Shown here: in pieces, positions 8,029-13,647 of the stretch
Numbering within the stretch: the first letter of the stretch is position 1
Layout of the letters: each line of letters starts with the position of its first letter
From: an uncultured Haemophilus sp.
Lineage (GTDB): Bacteria; Pseudomonadota; Gammaproteobacteria; Enterobacterales; Pasteurellaceae
Direction of reading: 5' to 3'
Assembly (NCBI RefSeq): GCF_905207935.1
Contig: NZ_CAJLNI010000047.1
Coordinates: 1-13,734 of the forward strand
DNA length: 13,734 bases
Notes under the pieces: generated by a model
What the model was told of the DNA's origin: nothing
The model's database searches: none
The model's input: the letters and a program-made list of their open reading frames with translations, nothing else
Position numbers and translations under genes: made by a program

Positions 8029-8963
8029 TAGCTTGAGAACTCCACTAAGCCCACAACATTATTTTCATCATTGACCACAACAAGAGAGTGAATTTTCTTC
8101 TCTTTCATCAAGTCTTCTGCTTTCGCTAAGAATTCATTTTCATGAATAGTTTTCGGTGAAGAGGTCATGAGCTCTTTCGCGGTCTTGTTAAGTGTATCGG
8201 CACCGTTAGCCGTTAATGCTCGGCGCACATCACCATCGGTAATAATGCCTTTGAGTTGTTGGTTTTCCATGACTAATGCCACACCCATACGACCTTCATT
8301 CATAATAGTTAAGCAATCAGTGAAGCTGGTATCTGGTGTGGTAATCGGTAATCGAGTTTGCATTTGATCTTTTACTTTACATAACAAACGACGACCAAGG
8401 CTGCCACCTGGATGGAATTTCGCAAAATCAGCAGGTTGGAAATGACGTGCCGTAATTAATGAAACCGCAAGAGCATCGCCTAAGGCTAAAGTGACTAAAG
8501 CAGAAGTGGTTGGTGCGAGGTTATTTGGACAGACTTCACGCTCTACCGTGATATCCAAAACATAATCCGCATGGCGAGCAAGCGTTGAGTTTTTATTGCT
8601 GGTTAAAGCAATAATTTTATTACCAAAGTTTTTCAAACTTGGAATGAGTTTATTTACATCATCAGTTTCACCGCTATAAGAAATCAGCATCACAATGTCG
8701 ATGGGTTTTAGCATACCTAAATCGCCATGAAAGGCTTCAGTCGGGTGCAGGAAGAAACTTGGCGTTCCCGTTGAGGCAAAAGTCGCCACCATTTTTTTGC
8801 CAATTAGCCCTGATTTACCGATACCACCAATGACTAAACGACCTTCGCAAGCAAGGATAAGATCCACAACTTGAGAAAACTCATCATCCAAGCGTTGGCT
8901 TAGTTGTGCGAGCGCTTGGCTTTCAACAGAAAGTGTTTCTCGTGCGATTTGTAAATAATTCAT
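8028..8963 (-). CDS. kdsD: Arabinose 5-phosphate isomerase KdsD (KpsF/GutQ family)
   Basis: KdsD converts ribulose 5-phosphate to arabinose 5-phosphate, the committed entry to Kdo biosynthesis. The 311-residue product has an N-terminal SIS domain (about 30-170) and two CBS domains (about 195-250 and 260-311). SIS features include GIGKSG (47-52) with Lys50, SYSGET (95-100), Glu143 and the HPGGSLG motif with His184. These line up with the E. coli active-site residues as I recall them. The ATG at 8963 has AAGGA 6 nt upstream. It is the first gene of the kdsD-kdsC pair. H. influenzae annotation often calls it kpsF, but lipopolysaccharide synthesis is the likelier role, given its partner kdsC and the absence of capsule genes here. 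Confidence 0.95.
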   Translation of the reverse strand: MNYLQIARETLSVESQALAQLSQRLDDEFSQVVDLILACEGRLVIGGIGKSGLIGKKMVATFASTGTPSFFLHPTEAFHGDLGMLKPIDIVMLISYSGETDDVNKLIPSLKNFGNKIIALTSNKNSTLARHADYVLDITVEREVCPNNLAPTTSALVTLALGDALAVSLITARHFQPADFAKFHPGGSLGRRLLCKVKDQMQTRLPITTPDTSFTDCLTIMNEGRMGVALVMENQQLKGIITDGDVRRALTANGADTLNKTAKELMTSSPKTIHENEFLAKAEDLMKEKKIHSLVVVNDENNVVGLVEFSS

Positions 8964-9016
8964 AGGAAATCCTTATGATAAAAGTGCGGTTGAAAATAAC
9001 CGTGTTTTGCAGGGCT

Positions 9017-9045
9017 ATTCTAACGGAAGTTATTAAAAATAAGAA
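9017..9045 (-). promoter_or_regulatory. Candidate promoter for kdsD-kdsC
   Basis: Minus-strand TTCTTA (9040-9045) is 17 bp from TAGAAT (9017-9022). Its -35 lies only 7 bp from the -35 of the divergent rnpB promoter, so two polymerases could hardly bind at once. The leader also holds an exact USS (8982-8990). Confidence 0.4.
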
Positions 9046-9052
9046 TGAAAAT

Positions 9053-9081
9053 TTGACCGCTCTTTGAATTCCCCCTATACT
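9053..9081 (+). promoter_or_regulatory. Strong sigma70 promoter of rnpB
   Basis: TTGACC (9053-9058) is separated by exactly 17 bp from TATACT (9076-9081). The mature RNA's first base (9089) falls at the expected start distance. The discriminator between them (ACGCCGC, 9082-9088) is G+C-rich, as in promoters under stringent control. The -35 lies inside TTTGACCGCTCTTT, a one-mismatch copy of the USS. Confidence 0.85.
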
Positions 9082-9088
9082 ACGCCGC

Positions 9089-9459
9089 GAGTTGGTTAGA
9101 CAATCGCTGGTTTATTGAAGCCCTTAACCGTGTTCGCACGACCTAGTGGGACAAGTAAACGAGAGGAAAGTCCGAGCTACAAAGGGCAGAGTGCCGGATA
9201 ACGTCCGGGCGGCGTGAGCCGACGACCAGTGCAACAGAGAGCAGACCGCCGTGAAAACGGTAAGGGTGAAAGGGTGTGGTAAGAGCACACCGTGCCGTTG
9301 GTAACAACGTGCAGCAAGGTAAACTCCACTCGTAGCAAGACCAAATAGGAACTCAATGGGTGGCCCGTCCAGAGTTCGGGTAGGTTGCTTGAGCGGCAGA
9401 GTAATTTGTCGCCTAGAGGAATGATTGTCCACGACAGAACTCGGCTTATCGACCAACTC
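9089..9459 (+). ncRNA. rnpB: RNase P RNA, bacterial class A (M1 RNA)
   Basis: This is the catalytic RNA of ribonuclease P, which with protein RnpA removes 5' leaders from tRNA precursors and also processes the tmRNA precursor. The ends pair as helix P1: GAGTTGGT at 9089-9096 with ACCAACTC at 9452-9459. The signature GAGAGGAAAGTCCG lies at 9161-9174. The conserved 3' block ACGACAGAACTCGGCTTATC lies at 9431-9450. Length is 371 nt, close to the 377 nt of E. coli. Reading frames on the opposite strand across this region are chance openings. The gene has its own promoter and a hairpin terminator just downstream. It is divergent from kdsD and converges with dinB. Confidence 0.98.
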
Positions 9460-9473
9460 AACAAATTCATCAA

Positions 9474-9545
9474 AAAATGACCGCACTTTTATTTTTTCAT
9501 CATCCTACTCGGGATGGAATGAATAAAAGTGCGGTCATTTTCTTT
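9474..9545. terminator. Bidirectional terminator, perfect 20-bp USS inverted repeat
   Basis: Bases 9474-9493 and 9522-9541 are perfect reverse complements over 20 bp, each holding one exact USS (9480-9488 and 9527-9535). The 28-nt loop has a short inner stem, ATCC with GGAT. The arms end in T-rich tracts on both strands. It separates the convergent rnpB and dinB. Confidence 0.9.
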
Positions 9546-9551
9546 TGTGTT

Positions 9552-10619
9552 TTACCACAAGCTCATTTGTTCTAAATGGCTTTCTTCCGGTAAATTCACG
9601 TGTAATCCAACGAGGCGAATGGATTTTCCGTGGCTACGTTGCCAAATTTGTTCCAGTAATTGTTGAAAGCTTTTTAGTGATAAAGGCAAGCCTGTTTTTT
9701 CTAAGGTCGTCACCTGAAAATCTTCAAACTTTAATTTCACCCCAATTTTTCGAAAAGCGGTTAAGGGGATATTCGGTGCGCTTCGTTCAATACGACGAAT
9801 GAGCTCGGCATAGAGATTATCTAGTAACGCTATACCTTGTTCGAGATGACGAATATTTTCGGACAAAGTGCGTTCCACACCGATAGATTTTCGTTCTCGA
9901 TGTGCTTGGATTTCACGATCATCGATGCCATGGCTAAAATCCCAAATTCGTTTGCCCATTTTACCGAAGATATTTAATAAAATAGATTGATCGAGTTTTT
10001 GTACATCTTCGCAAGTTTCTAAGCCCATTTTCAGTAAATGTTTAGAGGTGACTTTGCCCACACCAGGAATTTTTTTTAATGGCAGTGTTTTTACAAATTG
10101 TTCAACTTCATGAGGTTGAATCACAAATTGTCCGTTTGGTTTATTCATATCGGAAGCAATTTTGGCGAGAAATTTAAGGGGCGCCACACCAGCAGAGGCA
10201 GTCAGCTTTAATTCATCAAAAATCGCTTGGCGAATTTCTTGTGCGATCCAAGTGGCGGATCCTGAACATTGTGTACAATCTGTGACATCTAAATAAGCTT
10301 CATCTAAGGAAAGTGGCTCAATAATAGAAGTGTAGCGTTGAAAGATCTGATGAATTTGTGCGGATACCTGTTTATAAAGGGGCATATTAACGGGCACTAA
10401 AATCAGGTTTGGACATTTTTTGATAGCTTGCGCTGTCGGCATCGCACTGTGCAGTCCAAATTTTCGAGCTTCATAATTACAGGTCGTGAGAACACCACGT
10501 TGTCGAGAACTACCACCCACTGCGACAGGTTTGCCCTGTAGCGTTGGATTTTCACGGATTTCAACAGAGGCATAAAAGCAATCCATATCAATGTGAATAA
10601 TTTTTCGGGTGGAATTCAT
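9552..10619 (-). CDS. dinB: DNA polymerase IV (Y-family translesion polymerase)
   Basis: DinB copies past damaged bases and is error-prone; it acts at stalled forks through the sliding clamp. The product is 355 residues (E. coli 351). The palm motif DMDCFYASVE (11-20) supplies Asp11, and SLDEAYLD supplies Asp106 and Glu107. The helix-hairpin-helix stretch contains IPGVGKVTSKHLLKMGLE. The C-terminal QMSLW matches the beta-clamp-binding consensus QLSLF. The frame is open 29 codons further upstream, to 10706, but I chose the ATG at 10619. The family begins there, and the promoter and LexA box lie within the extension. A clear Shine-Dalgarno sequence is missing. The leader has an exact USS (10625-10633). 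The steric-gate position is Tyr16, against Phe13 in E. coli; Tyr occurs in other Y-family enzymes. Expression is probably SOS-induced. Confidence 0.96.
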   Translation of the reverse strand: MNSTRKIIHIDMDCFYASVEIRENPTLQGKPVAVGGSSRQRGVLTTCNYEARKFGLHSAMPTAQAIKKCPNLILVPVNMPLYKQVSAQIHQIFQRYTSIIEPLSLDEAYLDVTDCTQCSGSATWIAQEIRQAIFDELKLTASAGVAPLKFLAKIASDMNKPNGQFVIQPHEVEQFVKTLPLKKIPGVGKVTSKHLLKMGLETCEDVQKLDQSILLNIFGKMGKRIWDFSHGIDDREIQAHRERKSIGVERTLSENIRHLEQGIALLDNLYAELIRRIERSAPNIPLTAFRKIGVKLKFEDFQVTTLEKTGLPLSLKSFQQLLEQIWQRSHGKSIRLVGLHVNLPEESHLEQMSLW

Positions 10620-10652
10620 GCTGTAAGTGCGGTCAAAATTAGGCGTGTTTTT

Positions 10653-10681
10653 AGTATATCGAAAAGAAAACAACTGTTCAA
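10653..10681 (-). promoter_or_regulatory. Sigma70 promoter of dinB
   Basis: Minus-strand TTGAAC (10676-10681), spacer of exactly 17 bp, then TATACT (10653-10658). The -35 is inside the LexA box, the usual layout for repression. Transcription would start about 25-30 nt before the dinB ATG at 10619. Confidence 0.8.
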
Positions 10682-10691
10682 GTATACAGTT
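10672..10691. promoter_or_regulatory. LexA (SOS) box of dinB
   Basis: AACTGTTCAAGTATACAGTT has perfect 6-bp arms AACTGT and ACAGTT around an 8-bp centre. The core at 10674-10689 fits the gammaproteobacterial LexA consensus CTGT-N8-ACAG. It covers the -35 of the dinB promoter, so bound LexA should block polymerase until RecA-stimulated cleavage. Confidence 0.9.
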
Positions 10692-10694
10692 ATT

Positions 10695-10715
10695 AAAAAC
10701 CCACATTACGTGGGC
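10695..10715 (-). terminator. Terminator of the exported-protein gene upstream of dinB
   Basis: On the minus strand, CCCAC (10710-10714), loop GTAAT and GTGGG (10700-10704) are followed by TTTTT (10695-10699). The hairpin starts 13 nt after the stop codon at 10728. It ends 4 bp before the LexA box, so it insulates dinB from read-through. Confidence 0.75.
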
Positions 10716-10727
10716 TAGATAAGAGAA

Positions 10728-11225
10728 TTAACGATCAGAAAGAATAGTTTTATCACCAAACAGGATAACTCGTTCAATAGGATAAACATCAATTTTTTCT
10801 TGTTGGTTCATAAAGACTTTACGTGCATCTTCAGCCAATTGAACAAACGGAATTTGTAAATTAATATTTATGGATTTGCCTGGTTGTAATGGGGTTTCTA
10901 AATTGATTTGCATATCTTGGCTATAAATAACTTTTCGGTTATTCACATACACGCCTACCCATTGAATATTTTTAATTGGTTTTTGACCAATGTTAGTGAT
11001 TTCATGTTTAAATGCACTTAATGCTTGGCCATTTTCATCAACTACCATTTCACGGTTACCAATATTGATGGCAAGGTATTTGTCGATGTTATCACTCGCT
11101 TTTACCACTTGTTGTGGGGCTTGTGTTGCTTTTGCGGATGTTGCTTCTTTTGCAATAACTTGCGTGTTAAATACTAAACATAATGCACCTAATGAAAGTG
11201 CGGTCAGAGATTTTAATGTTTTCAT
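10728..11225 (-). CDS. Exported protein of unknown function, FxLYD-like beta-sandwich suspected
   Basis: I do not recognise this 165-residue protein by name. It has a clear signal peptide (about 1-25, MKTLKSLTALSLGALCLVF then a cut near VIAKE), so it is probably periplasmic. An Ala/Gln/Lys-rich linker follows, then a compact domain from about 45 onward. The pattern 'KHEITNIGQKPIKNIQWVGV' followed by 'LQPGKSININLQIPF' resembles FxLYD/Ig-like beta-sandwich domains: strand, N-x-G-x-K-P-I-K-N, strand, and PG-x-S before the last strand. That is a resemblance only. AAGGA precedes the ATG by 8 nt, and a TAAAAT -10-like hexamer lies at 11255-11260. An exact USS (11196-11204) falls inside the signal-peptide codons, where it encodes TAL. 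The gene has its own terminator and is divergent from ssrA. Confidence 0.85.
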   Translation of the reverse strand: MKTLKSLTALSLGALCLVFNTQVIAKEATSAKATQAPQQVVKASDNIDKYLAINIGNREMVVDENGQALSAFKHEITNIGQKPIKNIQWVGVYVNNRKVIYSQDMQINLETPLQPGKSININLQIPFVQLAEDARKVFMNQQEKIDVYPIERVILFGDKTILSDR

Positions 11226-11313
11226 TATTCGATTCCTTATAAAAAAGTGGCAAAATTTTACCCTAACTTCTCAGGTTAATAAATAGCTTCTTTTCCTTTC
11301 TTGGATTTTTTGA

Positions 11314-11319
11314 TAAACT
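11314..11319 (+). promoter_or_regulatory. Candidate extended -10 element of ssrA
   Basis: TGATAAACT (11311-11319) fits an extended -10 (TGn then TAAACT). No convincing -35 is seen; TTTTCC at 11291-11296 is at 17-bp spacing. Transcription would start about 7 nt before mature tmRNA, leaving a short leader for RNase P to remove. Confidence 0.4.
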
Positions 11320-11332
11320 GCCGAACGATTTT

Positions 11333-11698
11333 GGGGCTGATTCTGGATTCGACGGGATTAGCGAAGCCCAAGGTGCACGTCGAGGTGCGGTAGGCCTCGT
11401 AAATAAACCGCAAAAAAATAGTCGCAAACGACGAACAATACGCTTTAGCAGCTTAATAACCTGCTCATAGCCTTCGCTCCCCAGCTTCCGCTCGTAAGAC
11501 GGGGATAAAGCGGAGTCAAACCAAAACGAGATCGTGTGGAAGCCGCTGTTTGAGGATCGAAGCACTAAATTGAATCAAACTAGCTTAAGTTTAGCGTGTC
11601 TGTCCGCATGCTTAAGTGAAATTAAAGACGAGACTAAACGTGTAGTACTGAGGGTAGAGTAATTTCGGACGCGGGTTCAACTCCCGCCAGCTCCACCA
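11333..11698 (+). ncRNA. ssrA: Transfer-messenger RNA (tmRNA, 10Sa RNA)
   Basis: tmRNA with SmpB rescues ribosomes stalled on broken messages and appends a degradation tag. The tRNA-like ends pair as GGGGCTG (11333-11339) with CAGCTCC (11689-11695) and finish in CCA (11696-11698). The third pair is G-U, the identity element for alanyl-tRNA synthetase. The T-arm GGTTCAA lies near 11674. The resume codon GCA is at 11424. The tag frame 11424-11453 reads ANDEQYALAA, ending in the LAA degron, with tandem TAA TAA stops at 11454-11459. I recall the same tag for H. influenzae. Length is 366 nt. Apparent protein frames across it are spurious. Its 3' end is a common integration site for mobile elements, but I found no copied 3' end downstream. 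Confidence 0.98.
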
Positions 11699-11732
11699 CA
11701 AAATAAACCTATCAAGTCCTATGAAAGACTTT

Positions 11733-11767
11733 AAAGCCTTGAAAATAATGACTTCAAGGCTTTTTTA
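11733..11767 (+). terminator. Rho-independent terminator of ssrA
   Basis: AAAGCCTTGAA (11733-11743) and TTCAAGGCTTT (11753-11763) make a perfect 11-bp stem with a 9-nt loop, continuing into a run of Ts to 11766. It lies 35 nt after the tmRNA CCA end. It is not built from USS copies, unlike the other three large terminators. Confidence 0.92.
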
Positions 11768-11852
11768 TTATTCTTTCAAAAATTTATATAATTATCTTAT
11801 TGTGGAAGTGGTCGATTTATTTTAATAAAACAAACCTAACCTAAGGAGAATT

Positions 11853-12185
11853 ATGGCGTTAATTAACTGCCCTGAATGTAATAACCAAGTAAGTAACCAA
11901 GCTTTAAAATGTCCGTCATGCGGTAAACAACTCCGCAAACCAAAACGTACATTTATGGGCAAGGTTTTTAAATGCTTATTTATTTTATTTAATGTATTAA
12001 TGGCAATTTGGCTGATTGGCGGTGTTGCTTCAAGTGCTTATGTGATTAATAATACTATAAGTAATATTGAAAGAGCAGGTACGCTGCTTGGCACAGGATT
12101 AGGCGCAAGTATAATCCTTACACTTTGGGTAATTGGTGATGTGATTCTTGGTTTATTCGTTTTATTAACTCGCCCAAAAGCATAA
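11853..12185 (+). CDS. Small zinc-ribbon membrane protein, function unknown
   Basis: The 110-residue product starts with a zinc ribbon: CPEC (Cys6, Cys9) and CPSC (Cys20, Cys23), followed by a basic stretch (KQLRKPKRTFMGK). Two hydrophobic segments follow, at about 38-66 and 80-107, likely transmembrane helices, with a short Arg/Lys tail. The layout suggests an inner-membrane protein with a cytosolic zinc knuckle. Such proteins are widespread and mostly uncharacterised, so I assign no role. The ATG has a strong AAGGAG 6 nt upstream. A TATAAT hexamer lies at 11787-11792, without a clear -35. The gene stands alone between the ssrA terminator and its own terminator. Base use is AT-rich like the host, so it does not look as recently acquired as the DNA near the right edge. 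Confidence 0.85.
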   Translation: MALINCPECNNQVSNQALKCPSCGKQLRKPKRTFMGKVFKCLFILFNVLMAIWLIGGVASSAYVINNTISNIERAGTLLGTGLGASIILTLWVIGDVILGLFVLLTRPKA

Positions 12186-12192
12186 TCCTTTT

Positions 12193-12220
12193 AATGCCTG
12201 TTTTACAACAGGCATTTTTA
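12193..12220 (+). terminator. Terminator of the zinc-ribbon protein gene
   Basis: AATGCCTGTT (12193-12202) and AACAGGCATT (12207-12216) form a perfect 10-bp stem with loop TTAC, running into TTTTTA. It begins 7 nt after the stop codon at 12185. Confidence 0.92.
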
Positions 12221-12221
12221 T

Positions 12222-12332
12222 TTATTTCTTAACCTTATTCACGTCTATTTCTTCATCTTCTACTTTCAATTCGTATTCAATTTGACTGGTAAAACCGTCA
12301 TCTGGAAGATAATGCATTAGTCTTGTTAGTAA
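12222..12332 (-). pseudogene. Short minus-strand coding remnant, unrecognised
   Basis: A 36-codon open stretch (after a TGA at 12333-12335) contains an ATG at 12317 and ends in TAA at 12222-12224. It reads MHYLPDDGFTSQ, then an acidic/charged tail ending VNKVKK. The composition is protein-like: few rare residues and a charged C-terminus. There is no ribosome-binding site before the ATG and no open frame upstream. It may be the 3' stub of a lost gene, a tiny gene, or chance. I do not recognise the family. Confidence 0.3.
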
Positions 12333-12433
12333 TCATAAATTACCGCTACCTAAAACGCACTTTTAAAAATTAAAGTAAAAAGGCATAATTGAATCCCTCA
12401 CTTTTCAGAATTATTTGTTGTAGGAGCAAAAAG

Positions 12434-13012
12434 ATGAATATTTTATTATTAGATGGTGGTAAAGATTTCGGACATTCACATGGTGAGTTAAATCACACAC
12501 TTCACAAAAAAGCGAAAGAAGTTTTGACTGTACTTGGACACAATGTACAAGAAACCGTGATTGATGCCGGCTATGATGTTGAAGCAGAAATCGAAAAATT
12601 CTTGTGGATGGATGCCGTGATTTGGCAGATGCCAGGTTGGTGGATGCACGAACCTTGGACAGTGAAAAAATACATAGACGAAGTATTAACCGCCGGACAC
12701 GGCAAGCTTTACCACAGTGATGGCCGCCATCGTGTCAATCCGACTGAAGGCTATGGCACAGGTGGCTTGTTGCAAGGCAAAAAACACATGCTTTCGCTTA
12801 CTTGGAATGCGCCGATTGAAGCGTTCACCCGTGAAGGCGACTTCTTTGAAGGCAAAGATGTGGATGCTGTGTACATGCCTTTCCACAAACTCAACGAGTT
12901 CATCGGTTTGACCCGTCTACCGACATTTACATGTAACGATGTAGTTAAAAATCCACAAGTAGAACAATACTTCGCAGACTACCAAGCACATTTGAAAAAA
13001 GTGTTTGGTTAA
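12434..13012 (+). CDS. mdaB: MdaB-like NAD(P)H quinone oxidoreductase (flavodoxin-like fold)
   Basis: MdaB-type enzymes are cytoplasmic flavoproteins that reduce quinones by two electrons, using NADPH. This limits semiquinone and oxidative stress. The 192-residue product (E. coli MdaB about 193) begins MNILLLDGGKDFGHSHGELN, the N-terminal strand and nucleotide-binding loop of the family. It continues with FLWMDAVIWQMPGWWMHEPW, PWTVKKYIDEV, GTGGLLQGKKHMLSLTWNAP and PTFTCNDVV, all typical. The frame is open 15 codons further upstream, to 12389. I chose the ATG at 12434 because AGGAG lies 7 nt before it and homologues start there. Immediately after the stop lies the 3' stub of an aldo/keto reductase gene. 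No Haemophilus USS occurs in it. Whether it arrived with the Neisseria-like DNA downstream cannot be told from here. Confidence 0.93.
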   Translation: MNILLLDGGKDFGHSHGELNHTLHKKAKEVLTVLGHNVQETVIDAGYDVEAEIEKFLWMDAVIWQMPGWWMHEPWTVKKYIDEVLTAGHGKLYHSDGRHRVNPTEGYGTGGLLQGKKHMLSLTWNAPIEAFTREGDFFEGKDVDAVYMPFHKLNEFIGLTRLPTFTCNDVVKNPQVEQYFADYQAHLKKVFG

Positions 13013-13018
13013 TGATAA

Positions 13019-13171
13019 AACATCAACTTGAAGCGGTGGGCTTTTGCCCTCAGCGATGAAGACAAAGCCGAAATTGCCAAACTGGACGGCACGTTCGCCG
13101 CCATCGTCAATCACGACACGGTGGATAATTTGAAGCACATCTCCGCGTGGAAAATGGGTGCGCAAGTGTAG
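13019..13171 (+). pseudogene. 3' remnant of an aldo/keto reductase gene
   Basis: Between mdaB and the next gene, one frame stays open for 50 codons to TAG at 13169-13171. It starts right after in-frame TGA TAA (13013-13018). It reads LKRWAFALSDEDKAEIAKLD, and ends near LKHISAWKMGAQV. That resembles the C-terminal helix of aldo/keto reductases, where 'F-x-LS-x-E-x-x-x-I-x-x-LD' is conserved. A full enzyme would be about 270-280 residues, so over 80 percent of the gene is missing, including the catalytic Tyr and the barrel. There is no start codon or ribosome-binding site. Codons are rich in G and C at third positions (GCC, GGC, ATC, CTG), unlike the core genes to the left. It is most simply a deletion scar in transferred DNA. 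Confidence 0.75.
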
Positions 13172-13286
13172 CGAGAGTAGTAGAGGAAATCTAAACGGCT
13201 CAAACTGCTTTCTTGTTTTCATTTCGTTGAAAGCCCATTTTCTAGACAACTTGAAACCTGCTTAATCGCTCAAAGGAGTACATAAC
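13172..13286. other. Intergenic stretch between the reductase remnant and the thioredoxin-like gene
   Basis: About 115 bp without a coding frame I trust. It ends in the AAAGGAG ribosome-binding site. I see no convincing promoter or hairpin. Confidence 0.5.
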
Positions 13287-13622
13287 ATGCAACAACTACA
13301 CACTCTGAAAGACATCGAACAGGCCATCGCCACACACCCTTTAGTATCACTGTACATCAAAGCCCCAATCTGCGGTGTTTGTACGGTCGTGGCCGCCCAG
13401 CTTGACTCAGCTTTGGCGGAGGAAGGAAATGTGTATGCCGTAAAAGCCGATATTGCTGAAATACCCGAAATGGCTGGACGTTTCCACGTGCTGACCGCAC
13501 CTGCATGGCTGCTGTTTTATCAAGGCAAGGAAGTAGAACGGATGGCCCGCTTCATCCCTCAGGCACAGATGAAGCAGACATTGGCAAAATGGACAAAAGT
13601 AGCAGAAAGCGAACATCAGTAA
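13287..13622 (+). CDS. Small thioredoxin-family protein
   Basis: The 111-residue product has a thioredoxin fold of normal single-domain length. The redox motif is CGVC (Cys29-Cys32), against CGPC in thioredoxin 1. The cis-proline region TAPAW (Pro72) and FYQGKEVERMARF follow at the expected places. There is no signal peptide, so it should act in the cytoplasm as a dithiol/disulfide exchanger; its partner is unknown. AAAGGAG lies 8 nt before the ATG. Codon use is GC-rich (GCC, CTG, GGC). A Neisseria-type uptake sequence follows 16 nt after the stop, suggesting Neisseriaceae origin. Together with mdaB it may form a small redox cassette, though the intervening gene is broken. It differs from classical TrxA in lacking the WCGPC context. 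Confidence 0.88.
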   Translation: MQQLHTLKDIEQAIATHPLVSLYIKAPICGVCTVVAAQLDSALAEEGNVYAVKADIAEIPEMAGRFHVLTAPAWLLFYQGKEVERMARFIPQAQMKQTLAKWTKVAESEHQ

Positions 13623-13637
13623 CCAGTCTATCAATGT

Positions 13638-13647
13638 TTCAGACGGC
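13638..13647 (-). repeat. Neisseria-type DNA uptake sequence (DUS core)
   Basis: TTCAGACGGC is the exact complement of the 10-base Neisseria DUS GCCGTCTGAA. On the minus strand it is preceded by CA, not the AT of the 12-mer. In Neisseria such copies often lie just after genes, as here. It is foreign to Haemophilus, which uses AAGTGCGGT. Confidence 0.8.

Noticed and set aside
9124..9486. Two minus-strand open frames of 120 and 98 codons
   Set aside because: They lie across RNase P RNA, whose structure and signature blocks explain the sequence; the frames have no ribosome-binding site.
10620..10706. 29-codon N-terminal extension of dinB
   Set aside because: It would cover the promoter and LexA box, and the family starts at the ATG at 10619.
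11263..11565. Minus-strand open frame of 100 codons
   Set aside because: It is antisense to tmRNA and its leader; no protein-like features or start signals.
12389..12433. 15-codon N-terminal extension of mdaB
   Set aside because: The ATG at 12434 has a good ribosome-binding site and matches the family's N-terminus.
12917..13249. Minus-strand open frame of 110 codons
   Set aside because: It is antisense to the end of mdaB and the reductase remnant, with no start signal or family features.
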